DNA of 64,000 bases, from positions 147,101-211,100 of the forward strand of contig BIFV01000013.1 of assembly GCA_003990955.1 (NCBI GenBank), read 5' to 3'. The notes beneath the pieces are model-generated. The model saw nothing but the letters and a program-made list of their open reading frames with translations. It was not told the DNA's origin and searched no databases. A program made the translations under genes and the position numbers. Of this stretch, positions 8,130 through 17,206 are shown one piece after another; the first letter of the stretch is position 1, and each line of letters opens with the position of its first letter. The stretch is from Sporomusaceae bacterium FL31. Lineage in GTDB: Bacteria; Bacillota; Negativicutes; DSM-1736; Dendrosporobacteraceae.

Positions 8130-9338
8130 ATGTCCCCACAAGAGATAGCTATGAAAAAATCTCAGATATTCACAGTGCTGAGCGATTGCTCACTAACAGC
8201 AGTTCTGGCTGGATTCATTGCAGTTACCGTTTCCTATGCCGGGCCACTCTTAATCATGTTTCAAGCAGCGCAAGTTGCTCATCTTAGTGATGCTATGTTG
8301 TCTTCTTGGATATGGGCGATCTCCTTTAGCAGTGGAATTATTGGGGTGGGTCTCAGTATATGGTATAAAGCGCCGATTATTATTGCCTGGTCAACGCCTG
8401 GAGCTGTGCTGTTAGTGTCCAGTTGGGCCAATTATACCTACTCTGATGCGATTGGCGCTTTTGTTTTATCTGCTGTTATTACTGTAGTTCTAGGGATATC
8501 CGGATTGTTTTCGGTCTTAATTAATCAAATTCCCCAATCCATTATTGCAGCCATGCTTGCAGGTATTTTGCTCAAGTTTGGCATTGATGTGTTTGTTTCG
8601 CTGCAGCAATTGCCGGTAGTAGCAGTGCCGATGGTGGTAGGTTATTTAGTAGCTAAAAGGTTTATTCCCCGTTATTCAGTTGCGGCTACCTTGTTGATCG
8701 GTGTAGCAGTCGCTTATCATTTTGGCTATGTAAATACGGGGAATATGCATATTTCCTTGGTTCAGCCAATCATCACAATGCCTACTTTCTCCTTACAGGC
8801 ATTCGTTGGTTTGGGCATTCCATTATGCATTGTTGCTATGACTGCTCAAAATGCGACAGGAATGGGAGTGCTTAAAGTGGATGGGTATAACGTACCCGCA
8901 AGCCCGCTGATTACAACAACTGGCCTTGCTTCACTGCTATTTGCTCCATTTGGTTCACATGGTGTTAATCTGGCGGCCATCACAGCAGCCATTTGCACTG
9001 GTAAAGAAGCACATGAAGACATGGATAAACGTTATATCGCTGGAATTGCTTGCGGGGCGTTATATATGATGATTAGTATCTTTGGCGGGACAATTTCTTC
9101 GGTATTTGCCGCTTTGCCGCATGCCTTAATTACCGTTATTGCCGGGCTGGCCTTATTTGGTTCAATTACTTCAAGCCTTACTATGGCAATGAGTGAGGAA
9201 TCTTATAAGGAAGGGGCATTAATCACCTTTCTTGTTACCATATCGGGGATCTCCATTTTAGGTGTAGGGTCTGCCTTCTGGGGATTGATTGCCGGCGTAG
9301 TAGCTAAATGTATTCTCGAAAAGAATCCGAAGGCATGA
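8130..9338 (+). CDS. BenE-type benzoate/H+ symporter family permease
   Basis: 402 aa with 11-12 hydrophobic segments and the BenE family pattern (WSTPGAVLL, NQIPQSIIAAMLAGILLKFG, GSHGVNLAAITAAICTG). The family exchanges or imports aromatic carboxylates across the cytoplasmic membrane, and many Firmicute members have untested substrates. The start at 8130 has only a weak GGTGA RBS; an ATG at 8151 is possible. The divergent MocR gene and the operator repeats between them suggest ligand-induced expression. Confidence 0.85.
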   Translation: MSPQEIAMKKSQIFTVLSDCSLTAVLAGFIAVTVSYAGPLLIMFQAAQVAHLSDAMLSSWIWAISFSSGIIGVGLSIWYKAPIIIAWSTPGAVLLVSSWANYTYSDAIGAFVLSAVITVVLGISGLFSVLINQIPQSIIAAMLAGILLKFGIDVFVSLQQLPVVAVPMVVGYLVAKRFIPRYSVAATLLIGVAVAYHFGYVNTGNMHISLVQPIITMPTFSLQAFVGLGIPLCIVAMTAQNATGMGVLKVDGYNVPASPLITTTGLASLLFAPFGSHGVNLAAITAAICTGKEAHEDMDKRYIAGIACGALYMMISIFGGTISSVFAALPHALITVIAGLALFGSITSSLTMAMSEESYKEGALITFLVTISGISILGVGSAFWGLIAGVVAKCILEKNPKA

Positions 9339-9358
9339 TTGAAGCATTAAGAACAGAA

Positions 9359-9437
9359 AGAAGCAAGGGGACGTTCTTTTTGCTTCTTTTCTTTTTTTAA
9401 GATTATCGCGAAGCAAAAAGAACGTCCCCTTGCTTCT
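9359..9437. repeat. REP-like 28-bp inverted repeat with GGGGACGTTC core
   Basis: The 28-nt arm 9359-9386 is exactly complementary to 9410-9437 around a 23-nt loop. The core GGGGACGTTC resembles the GGGGACGATTC and CCGTCCCC sequences beside the RAYT gene near 49.6 kb. It lies directly after the permease gene, so it may also end transcription. Confidence 0.8.
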
Positions 9438-9615
9438 CTAAATGAAGGATCAAATATCTGGCACCATTCATTTTGATAGATCTGGCTCTTTTTATATAGC
9501 AGTTTATATAGTGTAATAGTTTTACCGAATAAAAGTAGTGATGGCGGCTCGCCTAGTGAGCTGACTTGATTTCTCGGCAAGAATATCGTAAATAGAAATG
9601 AGCAAGGGGTTGAGT

Positions 9616-10068
9616 ATGATTACTGAATTTGATAAACAATTATTAAACCTGATTCAGAAAGAGCTGCCTTTGACGCGACGTCCTTTTGCCTTATTGGCCG
9701 ATAAGCTTAATTCTGATGAGACAACAGTTATTGAGCGTCTCAAATTACTGAAAAAGCAGGGCTTAATCCGACGTCTAGGAGCCTTTTTCGATTCAGAGAA
9801 GTTGGGCTATGTGGGTACATTAGTTGGATTAGAGGTTAAAGCTGATTTGATTCACCATGTCGCTGAAGCCATTAATTCCTATCAAGGTGTGACTCATAAT
9901 TATGAACGTGAAGGCAGCCTCAACCTGTGGTTTACACTGCTTACGCCTAGCTTGGCTATGCAGGACGAAATTTTAGCTATGATAAGGAATCTTGACGGTG
10001 TGGTACGTTTAATCAATTTGCCGCCTACTCAAAAGTTCAAAGTTAATGTGCAATTTTCGCTATCTTAG
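9616..10068 (+). CDS. ahbA: Siroheme decarboxylase subunit, Lrp/AsnC-like
   Basis: 150 aa from ATG 9616, chosen for AAGGGG 6 nt upstream. It has an N-terminal HTH (about 1-60, QKELPLTRRPFALLADKL) and an AsnC-like ligand domain. The strings GLIRRLGAFFDSEKLGY, GVTHNYERE and NLWFTL typify AhbA/NirD-L proteins, which decarboxylate siroheme to didecarboxysiroheme in the alternative heme or heme d1 pathway rather than bind DNA. The partner subunit follows after 47 nt. ahbC, ahbD and siroheme synthesis genes are not in the window. An Lrp-type regulator is the less likely alternative. Confidence 0.82.
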   Translation: MITEFDKQLLNLIQKELPLTRRPFALLADKLNSDETTVIERLKLLKKQGLIRRLGAFFDSEKLGYVGTLVGLEVKADLIHHVAEAINSYQGVTHNYEREGSLNLWFTLLTPSLAMQDEILAMIRNLDGVVRLINLPPTQKFKVNVQFSLS

Positions 10069-10115
10069 AGTGCCTGAGGGTGTTTAAGTTTACTCGTTAT
10101 GAATGGAGGATGACA

Positions 10116-10589
10116 ATGCTGGACGCATTAGATAAACAGATTATTGCAATCATGCAGGAAGATTTTCCATTGGCTGCGGAACCTTACCGTGAAATTGCAG
10201 ATAAATTAGGGATTAGTGAAGCCAAGCTTTTGGAACGATTGCAGCAATATCAGCAGTCAGGGAAGATACGAAAAATGGGAGCTGTGCTTAGTCACAGGAC
10301 AGTAGGGTATTCCGCTAATGCATTGTGTGCCTGGATTGTACCTGAAGAACGGATTCAAGAAGTTGGTCAACTGTTGGCAAAGAATGCCCTGGTAACCCAT
10401 TGCTATGCAAGGAAGTCTCAGATTGATTGGCCTTACAATTTTTATACCATGCTGCATGCCCATACCCGTGAAGAATGCAGGGAAATAGCCCAGGAGTTGG
10501 CCAAGCAATCTGGCTTAACTGAATATATCATGTTATTTAGTACCCGGGAGTGGAAGAAAGTTAGTATGAAGTATTTCTCGGAAAAATAG
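10116..10589 (+). CDS. ahbB: Siroheme decarboxylase subunit, Lrp/AsnC-like
   Basis: 157 aa from ATG 10116, which has GGAGG 6-8 nt upstream; the longer in-frame GTG start lacks an RBS. It shares the AhbA architecture (QEDFPLAAEPYREIADKLG, RKMGAVLSHRTVGY, VTHCYARK, PYNFYTMLHA). The WPYNFYTM stretch is typical of AhbB. The two subunits form one enzyme that removes two acetate carboxyls of siroheme. The pair is a two-gene operon ended by a strong hairpin shared with the convergent MocR gene. Confidence 0.82.
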   Translation: MLDALDKQIIAIMQEDFPLAAEPYREIADKLGISEAKLLERLQQYQQSGKIRKMGAVLSHRTVGYSANALCAWIVPEERIQEVGQLLAKNALVTHCYARKSQIDWPYNFYTMLHAHTREECREIAQELAKQSGLTEYIMLFSTREWKKVSMKYFSEK

Positions 10590-10600
10590 TCGCTAAACAA

Positions 10601-10647
10601 ATGAAAAAGAACAGTGATACCTGCCAGGTATCACTGTTCTTTTTCAT
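10601..10647. terminator. Bidirectional terminator between ahbB and MocR gene
   Basis: A near-perfect palindrome (arms 10601-10623 and 10625-10647) with A-run and T-run flanks. It overlaps the stop codon of the convergent regulator gene. Confidence 0.85.
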
Positions 10648-12044
10648 TCTGCACGATCAAGCCATGCTTTTCGCAGCAGTGCAACAGCTGCTGGAATATC
10701 CTCAAGAGCTATTCCGCCGAATCCTAACAGAATATGGTCTGCTAGCGTGTGCTCAGAATTAGTCCATAACTTGTTCTTTGCGGAAATATTCACACCTAAT
10801 TTGGCTGCATTCATGGTTAGGTCTTGTAAGAAAATTGGACTTTTCAGTTGCAGCAGGAGATGAAGGCCGGCATTCATCCCGGTTATAGAAAGGTTATCAC
10901 CAAAGTTTTCTTTTAGTTCATGGATGAGCAGATCGTGCTTTTTCTTAAAAATTCGGAGCATTTTGCGTAAATGGCTTTCGAAATGACCTTCCTTAAGAAG
11001 CAATTCCAGAGGTTTTTGAATGAGAAACGGGACTGAACAGGCCAGCATTGGTGACATTTGCTGGATTTGCTGAGTTAAATCTTTGGGAAGAACCATATAG
11101 GCTACCCGCAAGGAAGGCAGTAATACTTTAGAAAAACTTCCAATGTAGATGACTTTGTCAGGAGCTAGACCCTGCAGGGATGCAATCGGTTTTACATTAT
11201 ATCTCAGATGACTGCTATAATCGTCTTCGATAATAAAAGCATTCTGTTCATATGCCCATTCAATCAGCCGAAGTCGTCTGGTTATGGACATAATACGACC
11301 AGTTGGGAATTGGTGTGAGGGAGTGACATATACAGCTTTTGCTATTGATGAATACAATGCTTTTACGTTGAGTCCGTGATGGTTTATGGGAATGGGCTGC
11401 ACGCAGAATCCTTGATTCATAAAAGTACGATACGCTCCGGCAAATCCGGGATCTTCCATAGCGATGGCTGAGGTCAGTGGTTTAAGCAATTGACTGGCCA
11501 GGTCTAAGCCGTGTTGTGTGCCGGAAGTAATTAAAATTTGCTCAATTGTACATTTAATATCGCGATAATCACGTAAATAATTTAGAATTTCTTTACGGAG
11601 GCCGATTTCTCCCATAAATGATGGATAGCTTAGCAGGTCATCCTGGTCATTGCGAAGGCATTGATTGGTTAATTTCTGCCATTGAGAGAAGGGAAAAGAA
11701 TGTGGGCTAAGCTTTCCATACGTGAAATCGTAGCGGTTGGTTTCGAGCGGTGATTCAGATATCGTCTCTGTTTGTGGTAAATTTGCTAAGGGTGGCAGGA
11801 TAGTATTATGGAGCGCTTCGACATAATAGCCGCTGCGTGGTTTGCCAATAATATAGCCTTCGGATAAAAGCTGCTGATAAGCCAAATCCACAGTATTTCT
11901 GCTAATACCCAGTTCTGTCGAAAGCCTGCGGCTTGAGACCAGCTTTGACTGAGCGCAAAGCTCACCACTTAGAATTTTGGCCCGCAGCTGCTGGTACAAT
12001 TGGCGATACAGCGGGATTTTGTTTTTTAGATCCAGTAAGAGCAT
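10644..12044 (-). CDS. MocR/PdxR-family transcriptional regulator
   Basis: 466 aa. The GntR-type winged helix (about 1-78: SSRRLSTELGISRNTVDLAY, PRSGYYV) is fused to an aminotransferase-like domain with the PLP lysine in IGSFSKVLLPSLR. It is a paralogue of the regulator at 6456 but only distantly similar. Its neighbours are a convergent heme-pathway operon and a divergent broken diguanylate cyclase 300 nt away, so the target is not obvious. PdxR-like control of vitamin B6 genes elsewhere or autoregulation are both possible. Confidence 0.85.
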   Translation of the reverse strand: MLLLDLKNKIPLYRQLYQQLRAKILSGELCAQSKLVSSRRLSTELGISRNTVDLAYQQLLSEGYIIGKPRSGYYVEALHNTILPPLANLPQTETISESPLETNRYDFTYGKLSPHSFPFSQWQKLTNQCLRNDQDDLLSYPSFMGEIGLRKEILNYLRDYRDIKCTIEQILITSGTQHGLDLASQLLKPLTSAIAMEDPGFAGAYRTFMNQGFCVQPIPINHHGLNVKALYSSIAKAVYVTPSHQFPTGRIMSITRRLRLIEWAYEQNAFIIEDDYSSHLRYNVKPIASLQGLAPDKVIYIGSFSKVLLPSLRVAYMVLPKDLTQQIQQMSPMLACSVPFLIQKPLELLLKEGHFESHLRKMLRIFKKKHDLLIHELKENFGDNLSITGMNAGLHLLLQLKSPIFLQDLTMNAAKLGVNISAKNKLWTNSEHTLADHILLGFGGIALEDIPAAVALLRKAWLDRAE

Positions 12045-12261
12045 GGTGGCCTCCTGGTAGATAACTCAGTTTAGGTAATACGACGTTAAAGTGTGTCATA
12101 CAGAAAGTATAAGAAATTTGCTGCTATGCAGTATCAAGCTAATTTTACAGAAAACACAGATGATTTTACAACTTCTTTTTATCAATTTTTAAAATGAGCC
12201 CACTCAGTCAACCGACAACTAAGAGCAATATTCTCTTGAGTCAATGTCTCGTAAGCCTATA

Positions 12262-12290
12262 ATGACAAAAAATGTCGAAATTGGTATAAT
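12262..12290 (+). promoter_or_regulatory. Promoter of the diguanylate cyclase gene
   Basis: ATGACA (12262-12267), 17-nt spacer, then an extended -10 TGGTATAAT ending at 12290. The rest of the 12045-12346 gap shows no gene that I can support. Confidence 0.55.
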
Positions 12291-12346
12291 ATAATAGTTA
12301 AGAATTCCTTGTTAGCATGCTAGTGAAAGGATTTTAATAATACTTT

Positions 12347-13538
12347 ATGACAAAGATACTTTCTATTGTAACTACCATTCCATTTGCTCTGCTGATTGTG
12401 GTGAGTGCAGCTTATTTGCAAGTTCCAGTCGAATCTTCCTTATCGGCAACTATATATAATTTCTCTTATGTCATTTATTGTATTGGTATGATGCTAAGTT
12501 GGTGGTTTAATCGCAGCCGGGTCTTTTTTTCGATAGCTGTTCTTGCTCTGGCACAGTTTTCTCTCAGTCAAGTGGCAGCCGCCGCGATTTCCGACTTACG
12601 GAAAAATGATTTGTCCTATTATTGGTGTATTATTGCCAATGAATATTGTTGTTTTTTCTTCCTTAAAAGAACGGGGAATTTTCAATTCATGGGGCTTAAA
12701 ACGCTTTGGCATAGTCTTCATTCAGGTGGTTTATATCGCTTTAGCCTTGCTATCAAATGATAGCACATTGCTGAACTTTTTTTATAAAGAAGTATTGGCT
12801 GAGCCGCTGGTCTTTACTACTATCCCGCAGCCAGCTTTAATTGCTTATAGTATTGTGCTTTTATTGATGCTATTGAAGCAGTTAAAAAAGCAAAGGCATT
12901 TAGACAATGCATTTGTTGCCGTGTTGATTGCTACCTTCATTGGGTTACATCTGAACGCTGAACCACTGGCTATTCCGATATTCTTTTCTTTGTCTGCAAT
13001 GATTCTTGTTATTTCTGTGGTTCAGGATTCCTATTCGATGGCCTACTTGGACGAACTGACAGGGTTGCCGGCTCGTCGCGCCCTTCGGGAAGATTTATTG
13101 AAATTAAGTGGTGAATATACTATAGCCATGCTGGACATAGATTTTTTTAAAAAATTTAATGATACCTACGGGCATGATACCGGGGATGACGTATTGCGAC
13201 TGGTGGCATCGGTATTAAAAAATGTAACCGGGGGAGGTAAGGCTTTCCGCTATGGCGGTGAAGAATTTACTATTGTTTTTCCTCACGCCAAAATTACGGA
13301 AGTGCTGCCACACTTGGAAAAGCTGCGGGCGGCAGTTGAAAAATCTCCCTATGCGTATGTGAAAAAGATTAAAGATGACGCCAAGAGGAAACCAACTGCT
13401 AAAAATCTTTTTGTGACCATCAGCATTGGCGTTGCCGAACGCAGCGAAAAAAACGATCATCCAGATGCTGTAATAAAAGCTGCCGATACCGCTCTTTACC
13501 GTGCCAAGAAAAAAGGCCGGAACTGTGTATGTAAGTAG
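12347..13538 (+). pseudogene. Membrane diguanylate cyclase (GGDEF), frameshifted
   Basis: The N-terminal membrane part is read from 12347 in one frame up to SDLRKN. The rest (CPIIGVLLPMNIVVF onward, ending at 13538) is in the next frame. Removing one A from the AAAAA run at 12602-12606 joins them smoothly, giving about 396 aa: six to eight hydrophobic helices, then a complete GGDEF domain (DELTGLPARRAL, DIDFFKKFNDTYGHDTGDD, RYGGEEF, SIGVA). No RxxD inhibitory site precedes GGEEF. Without ribosomal slippage no full-length cyclase is made, although the cytosolic part could restart internally. A one-base assembly error at the homopolymer is equally possible. Confidence 0.75.
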
Positions 13539-13637
13539 AAGGGATCCATCGGATCAAAAAAGAGCTATAAATCTTAATGGCTGATTCGCATTGACGGAAG
13601 ATATTATAAAGGCAACTATTTCTGTGCCGACATATCT

Positions 13638-13681
13638 GCTAAAGAGCACCATCGTTTTAAAAAGCGATGGTGCTCTTTAGC
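13638..13681 (+). terminator. Strong hairpin after the cyclase gene
   Basis: 17-bp perfect stem (13638-13654 with 13665-13681). Only a short T-run follows. Confidence 0.65.
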
Positions 13682-13818
13682 ATTTTCAGAAGGCTGCCTG
13701 TGGGCGAACAACAAAAAATAACCTAAAGTTAGCGTAAGTTGACTTGTTTCTTTCCAGAAGAAATATACAATGAAGGTAATTTAAGTTCCCATTTACGCTT
13801 ATCTAGAGGTGGTAGCTA

Positions 13819-14079
13819 ATGCTGAAAATGCTAAGCAAGTTTGCTCTGGTTGGGTTATCTGGTGCTGGGGTCAACATGGCAATTTATATGTCTGTGATAG
13901 CTGTTCATGCCAATTATATGGTTGCAGCTACTTGGCTGAGTGCTTCAATGACTGTTTTTTTATTGCTGGTAACGCTGCTTGGCAGTCACACCGCAACTGG
14001 TTGGATGCGGCAGGCTCAACCTCAGTGGAACAAGGGGCAGTTCTTGCCTAGTGGGCAGCAATCTTATGCGGTGGAATAA
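13819..14079 (+). CDS. Small membrane protein, GtrA-like N-terminus
   Basis: 86 aa with GAGGTGG upstream. KFALVGLSGAGVNMAIYM and the following VAATWL segment resemble the first helices of GtrA-family proteins (bactoprenol-linked sugar flippase-like). The usual last two helices are missing and the tail is polar (QPQWNKGQFLP). It is either a short relative or a truncated gene. Two hydrophobic segments, about 8-30 and 36-58, are seen. No function is assigned. Confidence 0.5.
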   Translation: MLKMLSKFALVGLSGAGVNMAIYMSVIAVHANYMVAATWLSASMTVFLLLVTLLGSHTATGWMRQAQPQWNKGQFLPSGQQSYAVE

Positions 14080-14129
14080 TGCCAGATAATTTATTTTGAA
14101 ACTTAGCAAATTTTATTCATTGTGGAGCC

Positions 14130-14163
14130 TAGCGATTCAGGATTGTAGTATTCTGAATCGCTA
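14130..14163 (+). terminator. Hairpin terminator
   Basis: 11-bp perfect stem (14130-14140 with 14153-14163) followed by ATTTACTTT. The remainder of the gap up to 14405 shows only a weak imperfect hairpin just before the next RBS. Confidence 0.6.
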
Positions 14164-14405
14164 TTTACTTTATAGAGTGCCACGCCATTAAGAATCATCA
14201 TTTTGATCACTCTCTAGTGAGCCGAAGGGTGACTGCTAACGGTTACTTTTAGTCATTTGTGTGCTAGAATTTATAAAGAGAGGCTTAAACATCGGTATTC
14301 CATCATGAGGGACGTATGCTATAATGATAACAATTTACTTAATGGCCAGTACCTTACTTCCAGGAGCAACAAACCTGGTATTGGGGAGAAATGAAGGAGA
14401 ATAAG

Positions 14406-15065
14406 ATGATTAAACGGGTTGCTTATCTTTTTATAGGTTTACTGCTTTTCGGGTTTGGTATTGTCATGACTATCAGGAGTAATCTTGGAACAGCGCCTTG
14501 GGATGTGCTGCATCTTGGCCTGATCAATTACTTGCCGTTTACAGTTGGGCAAGTGTCACAAATGACGGGTATTGTTGTTATTGGCTTGAGTATCGTTATG
14601 GGAATTAAGCCCGGGTGGGGAACGATTGCTAATATGGTTTTTATCGGGCTTTTTATTGATATGTTTATGGCAAGCCCATGGTTTCCGTTGCCCAAACAGC
14701 TTGCTTCTCAAATGGCTATGCTGCTTGGCGGCGTTTTGGTTATTGGCTGGGGAAGTTTTTTCTATTTGTCCGCTGCATTTGGGGCAGGACCCCGTGACAG
14801 TTTTATGGTAGGGTCAATCCAAAAGTCAGGCTGGCCTTTGTGGAAAGTCCGGACAGCTATTGAAACCTTTGTTACCATTATCGGCTATTTTTTGGGTGGC
14901 CCGGTGGGGATTGGTACAATCGTCGTCGCATTTACGCTAGGTCCATCCATACAATTGGCATTTACCGTCATGGATAAAAAAGCACAAGATATTCAGCATG
15001 AGGATTTGCTTCTTAGAAGAGTCAGTGGTAAAGAAAGTACTGCGGAAAGTTCTCATATTAGTTAG
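14406..15065 (+). CDS. YczE/YitT-family membrane protein
   Basis: 219 aa from ATG 14406, preferred over 14391 because AAGGAG lies 7 nt upstream. It has five to six hydrophobic helices and the YczE signatures GFGIVMTIRSNLGTAPWDVL and SAAFGAGPRDSFMVG. Members are polytopic cytoplasmic-membrane proteins of unknown transport or accessory function, so no substrate is suggested. A LysE-type exporter follows 66 nt downstream and may be co-transcribed. Confidence 0.8.
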   Translation: MIKRVAYLFIGLLLFGFGIVMTIRSNLGTAPWDVLHLGLINYLPFTVGQVSQMTGIVVIGLSIVMGIKPGWGTIANMVFIGLFIDMFMASPWFPLPKQLASQMAMLLGGVLVIGWGSFFYLSAAFGAGPRDSFMVGSIQKSGWPLWKVRTAIETFVTIIGYFLGGPVGIGTIVVAFTLGPSIQLAFTVMDKKAQDIQHEDLLLRRVSGKESTAESSHIS

Positions 15066-15131
15066 TGCGGATCTATTTTGAGAGTGTATAAAGTTCTTTG
15101 CTCACTTACCATAAGCGAAGGAAGATGATGT

Positions 15132-15776
15132 GTGATGCTTTTTACCGCGGGAGAAATTTATTCATATATCGGCATTGTTGCATTGCTTGTCATGATCCCA
15201 GGGCCAAACACAGTTTTAGTGATGCAGTCAGTTGCTGTTAGTGGTCGCCGCGCTGGCTTCTTTAATGTAGCTGGTATTGTAACAGCCGTTTATCTGAATG
15301 CTTTGCTATCAGGTTTGGGTTTGTCACTGATTATCATGCAGTCTACTGAGATCTATCATGGTTTGAAGATGGTTGGCGCGGGCTATATTGTATATTTAGG
15401 ATTAGCCAGCTTAATTGATGCATACAAGTTAAAGCAACAAGCATCTACAGATGCTCATGAAAATGCTAACAAACAAAAAAACAGTTATGATTTTTATACA
15501 AAAGGCATTTTGACTGGGCTGCTTAATCCTAAATCAGCTCTTTTCTTTCTGGCATTCTTTCCGCAGTTTATGCATCAGGATAGTAATCTGCTTAGTCAAT
15601 CCCTGATACTTACTTTGCTTTATTCCCTGATATCAGCAAGCTGGTATGGTCTATTAGTCATTTTTACTGGCAAACTCCGCCACATTTTGGTATGCAGTGA
15701 ACTCCAAAAGAAACTAAAAGCTATAACAGGTATCATTCTTGTTGGCCTGGGCATTAAAATAGCATTACAAAGATAA
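15132..15776 (+). CDS. LysE/RhtB-family amino acid exporter
   Basis: 214 aa with six predicted helices. The N-terminal MIPGPNTVLVMQSVAVSGRRAG loop and the GILTGLLNPKSALFFLAFFPQF segment are the two family hallmarks. Such proteins export amino acids or related compounds using the proton gradient. The GTG at 15132 is immediately followed by an ATG that could equally be the start. It may share a transcript with the YczE-like gene. Confidence 0.88.
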   Translation: MMLFTAGEIYSYIGIVALLVMIPGPNTVLVMQSVAVSGRRAGFFNVAGIVTAVYLNALLSGLGLSLIIMQSTEIYHGLKMVGAGYIVYLGLASLIDAYKLKQQASTDAHENANKQKNSYDFYTKGILTGLLNPKSALFFLAFFPQFMHQDSNLLSQSLILTLLYSLISASWYGLLVIFTGKLRHILVCSELQKKLKAITGIILVGLGIKIALQR

Positions 15777-15979
15777 AACCTAAAAACAATTTTGAGCTAT
15801 GTAATAAAATAGATTCTGTTAGCCCTACACTAAAGATACAATCATAAAAACCAGGATTTTGCTTAATCAGGTTTCAAAGGTTACTTATCATTTTAGCTTG
15901 ATAAATTCAAATCAGACAATTGCTTTTTATCAATCCGAACCATATTGGATAAATATATCAGCTGATTTAAATCAGGGCG

Positions 15980-16198
15980 TTGGTTATTGAAAATAATAAC
16001 AGGTATTTAGCAGGTGATCCAGTTGGTGCGATAGAAGCACAATATAAATTGTCTCTTTTACGCAACGTCTATAACCTGGTGCGCTGTCCAATTGTCTCTA
16101 AAGATTTTATAGATCTGATGGGAGTGAATGTTGCTCATCTGATTAAGCCCATTGAACATGTCAGTGATGATAACCAACAAAACTCAAGGAGATTCTAA
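15980..16198 (+). pseudogene. Remnant of a DapA-family aldolase/dehydratase C-terminus
   Basis: 72 codons without an RBS, opening at TTG. The stretch AGDPVGAIEAQYKLSLLR and the later CPIVSKDFIDLMGVNV...KPIEHV resemble the last helices of the dihydrodipicolinate synthase superfamily. The first three quarters of such a protein are absent, and 15777-15979 encodes nothing recognisable. Next to garR this would fit a lost 5-keto-4-deoxyglucarate dehydratase. The identification is tentative. Confidence 0.4.
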
Positions 16199-16256
16199 TG
16201 GAATTGGGACAATTAGAACTTAAGTATTTAAAACTATTGCAACGGAGGAATGAATG

Positions 16257-17144
16257 ATGGCGAAAATTGGCTTTATCGGACTTGGCATTATGGGTAAACC
16301 TATGAGTAAAAATCTTCTGAAAGCTGGTTATGATCTTGTTGTTTATAATCGAAGTCAAAATTCGGTTGCTGAATTAGTTGCTGCAGGGGCACAAGCTGCT
16401 GACACACCAAAAATGGTAGCCGAGCAGACCGATATCATCATTACGATGTTGCCTAACTCACCACAGGTAAAAGAAGTCATCTTGGGGGAAAACGGCGTTC
16501 TTGAAGGTGCTAAACAGGGTGCGGTTGTGATTGATATGAGCTCTATTGCTCCACTTGTCAGCCGGGAAATTGCCGCAAAACTCGCTGAAAAAGGCGTTGA
16601 AATGCTGGATGCACCGGTAAGCGGCGGGGAACCCAAGGCTATCGATGGTACACTGTCAGTTATGGTGGGGGGAAAACAGGAAGTTTTTGATGCGTGCTAT
16701 AATGTTATGAAAACTATGGCTGGATCGGTTGTGCGGACAGGCGATATCGGGGCCGGTAATGTTACTAAATTGGCTAACCAAGTGATTGTGGCACTTAACA
16801 TCGCCGCCATGTCTGAAGCTTTGGTGTTAGCCAGTAAAGCAGGAGTTGAACCAGAGCTTGTTTATCAGGCAATTCGTGGAGGCTTAGCTGGGAGTACTGT
16901 GCTTGACGCTAAAGCACCGCTTGTTCTTGATCGTAAATTTAATCCAGGGTTCCGAGTTAATCTTCATATTAAGGATCTTACTAACGTACTTGAAACATCT
17001 CACGAAATAGGAATCCCGCTTCCACTTACTGCTGCAGTTATGGAAATGATGCAGGCACTTAAAGTGGATGGTATGGGTGATTTGGATCATGGTGCGCTGA
17101 TTCGTTATTATGAAAAAATGGCGCAGGTTGAAGTAACCCGCTAA
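16257..17144 (+). CDS. garR: 2-hydroxy-3-oxopropionate (tartronate semialdehyde) reductase
   Basis: About 295 aa of the beta-hydroxyacid dehydrogenase family. GFIGLGIMGKPM is the NAD(P) dinucleotide motif, DAPVSGGEPKA the substrate loop, and K in GAGNVTKLANQ the catalytic lysine. It reduces tartronate semialdehyde to glycerate in glucarate or glyoxylate use. GGAGG lies 8 nt before ATG 16257; an adjacent ATG at 16254 is also possible. The upstream DapA-family remnant suggests a decayed sugar-acid operon. A 3-hydroxyisobutyrate dehydrogenase role is a less likely alternative. Confidence 0.88.
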   Translation: MAKIGFIGLGIMGKPMSKNLLKAGYDLVVYNRSQNSVAELVAAGAQAADTPKMVAEQTDIIITMLPNSPQVKEVILGENGVLEGAKQGAVVIDMSSIAPLVSREIAAKLAEKGVEMLDAPVSGGEPKAIDGTLSVMVGGKQEVFDACYNVMKTMAGSVVRTGDIGAGNVTKLANQVIVALNIAAMSEALVLASKAGVEPELVYQAIRGGLAGSTVLDAKAPLVLDRKFNPGFRVNLHIKDLTNVLETSHEIGIPLPLTAAVMEMMQALKVDGMGDLDHGALIRYYEKMAQVEVTR

Positions 17145-17150
17145 TTAAAG

Positions 17151-17195
17151 AGAGGCTTGCATACGACGAAAAACGTTGTATGCAAGCCTCTTGTT
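17151..17195. terminator. Bidirectional terminator after garR
   Basis: 17-bp stem with one weak pair (17151-17167 with 17175-17191) lies between garR and the convergent yidC copy. Confidence 0.75.
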
Positions 17196-17206
17196 CTTAC
17201 AGCTTG

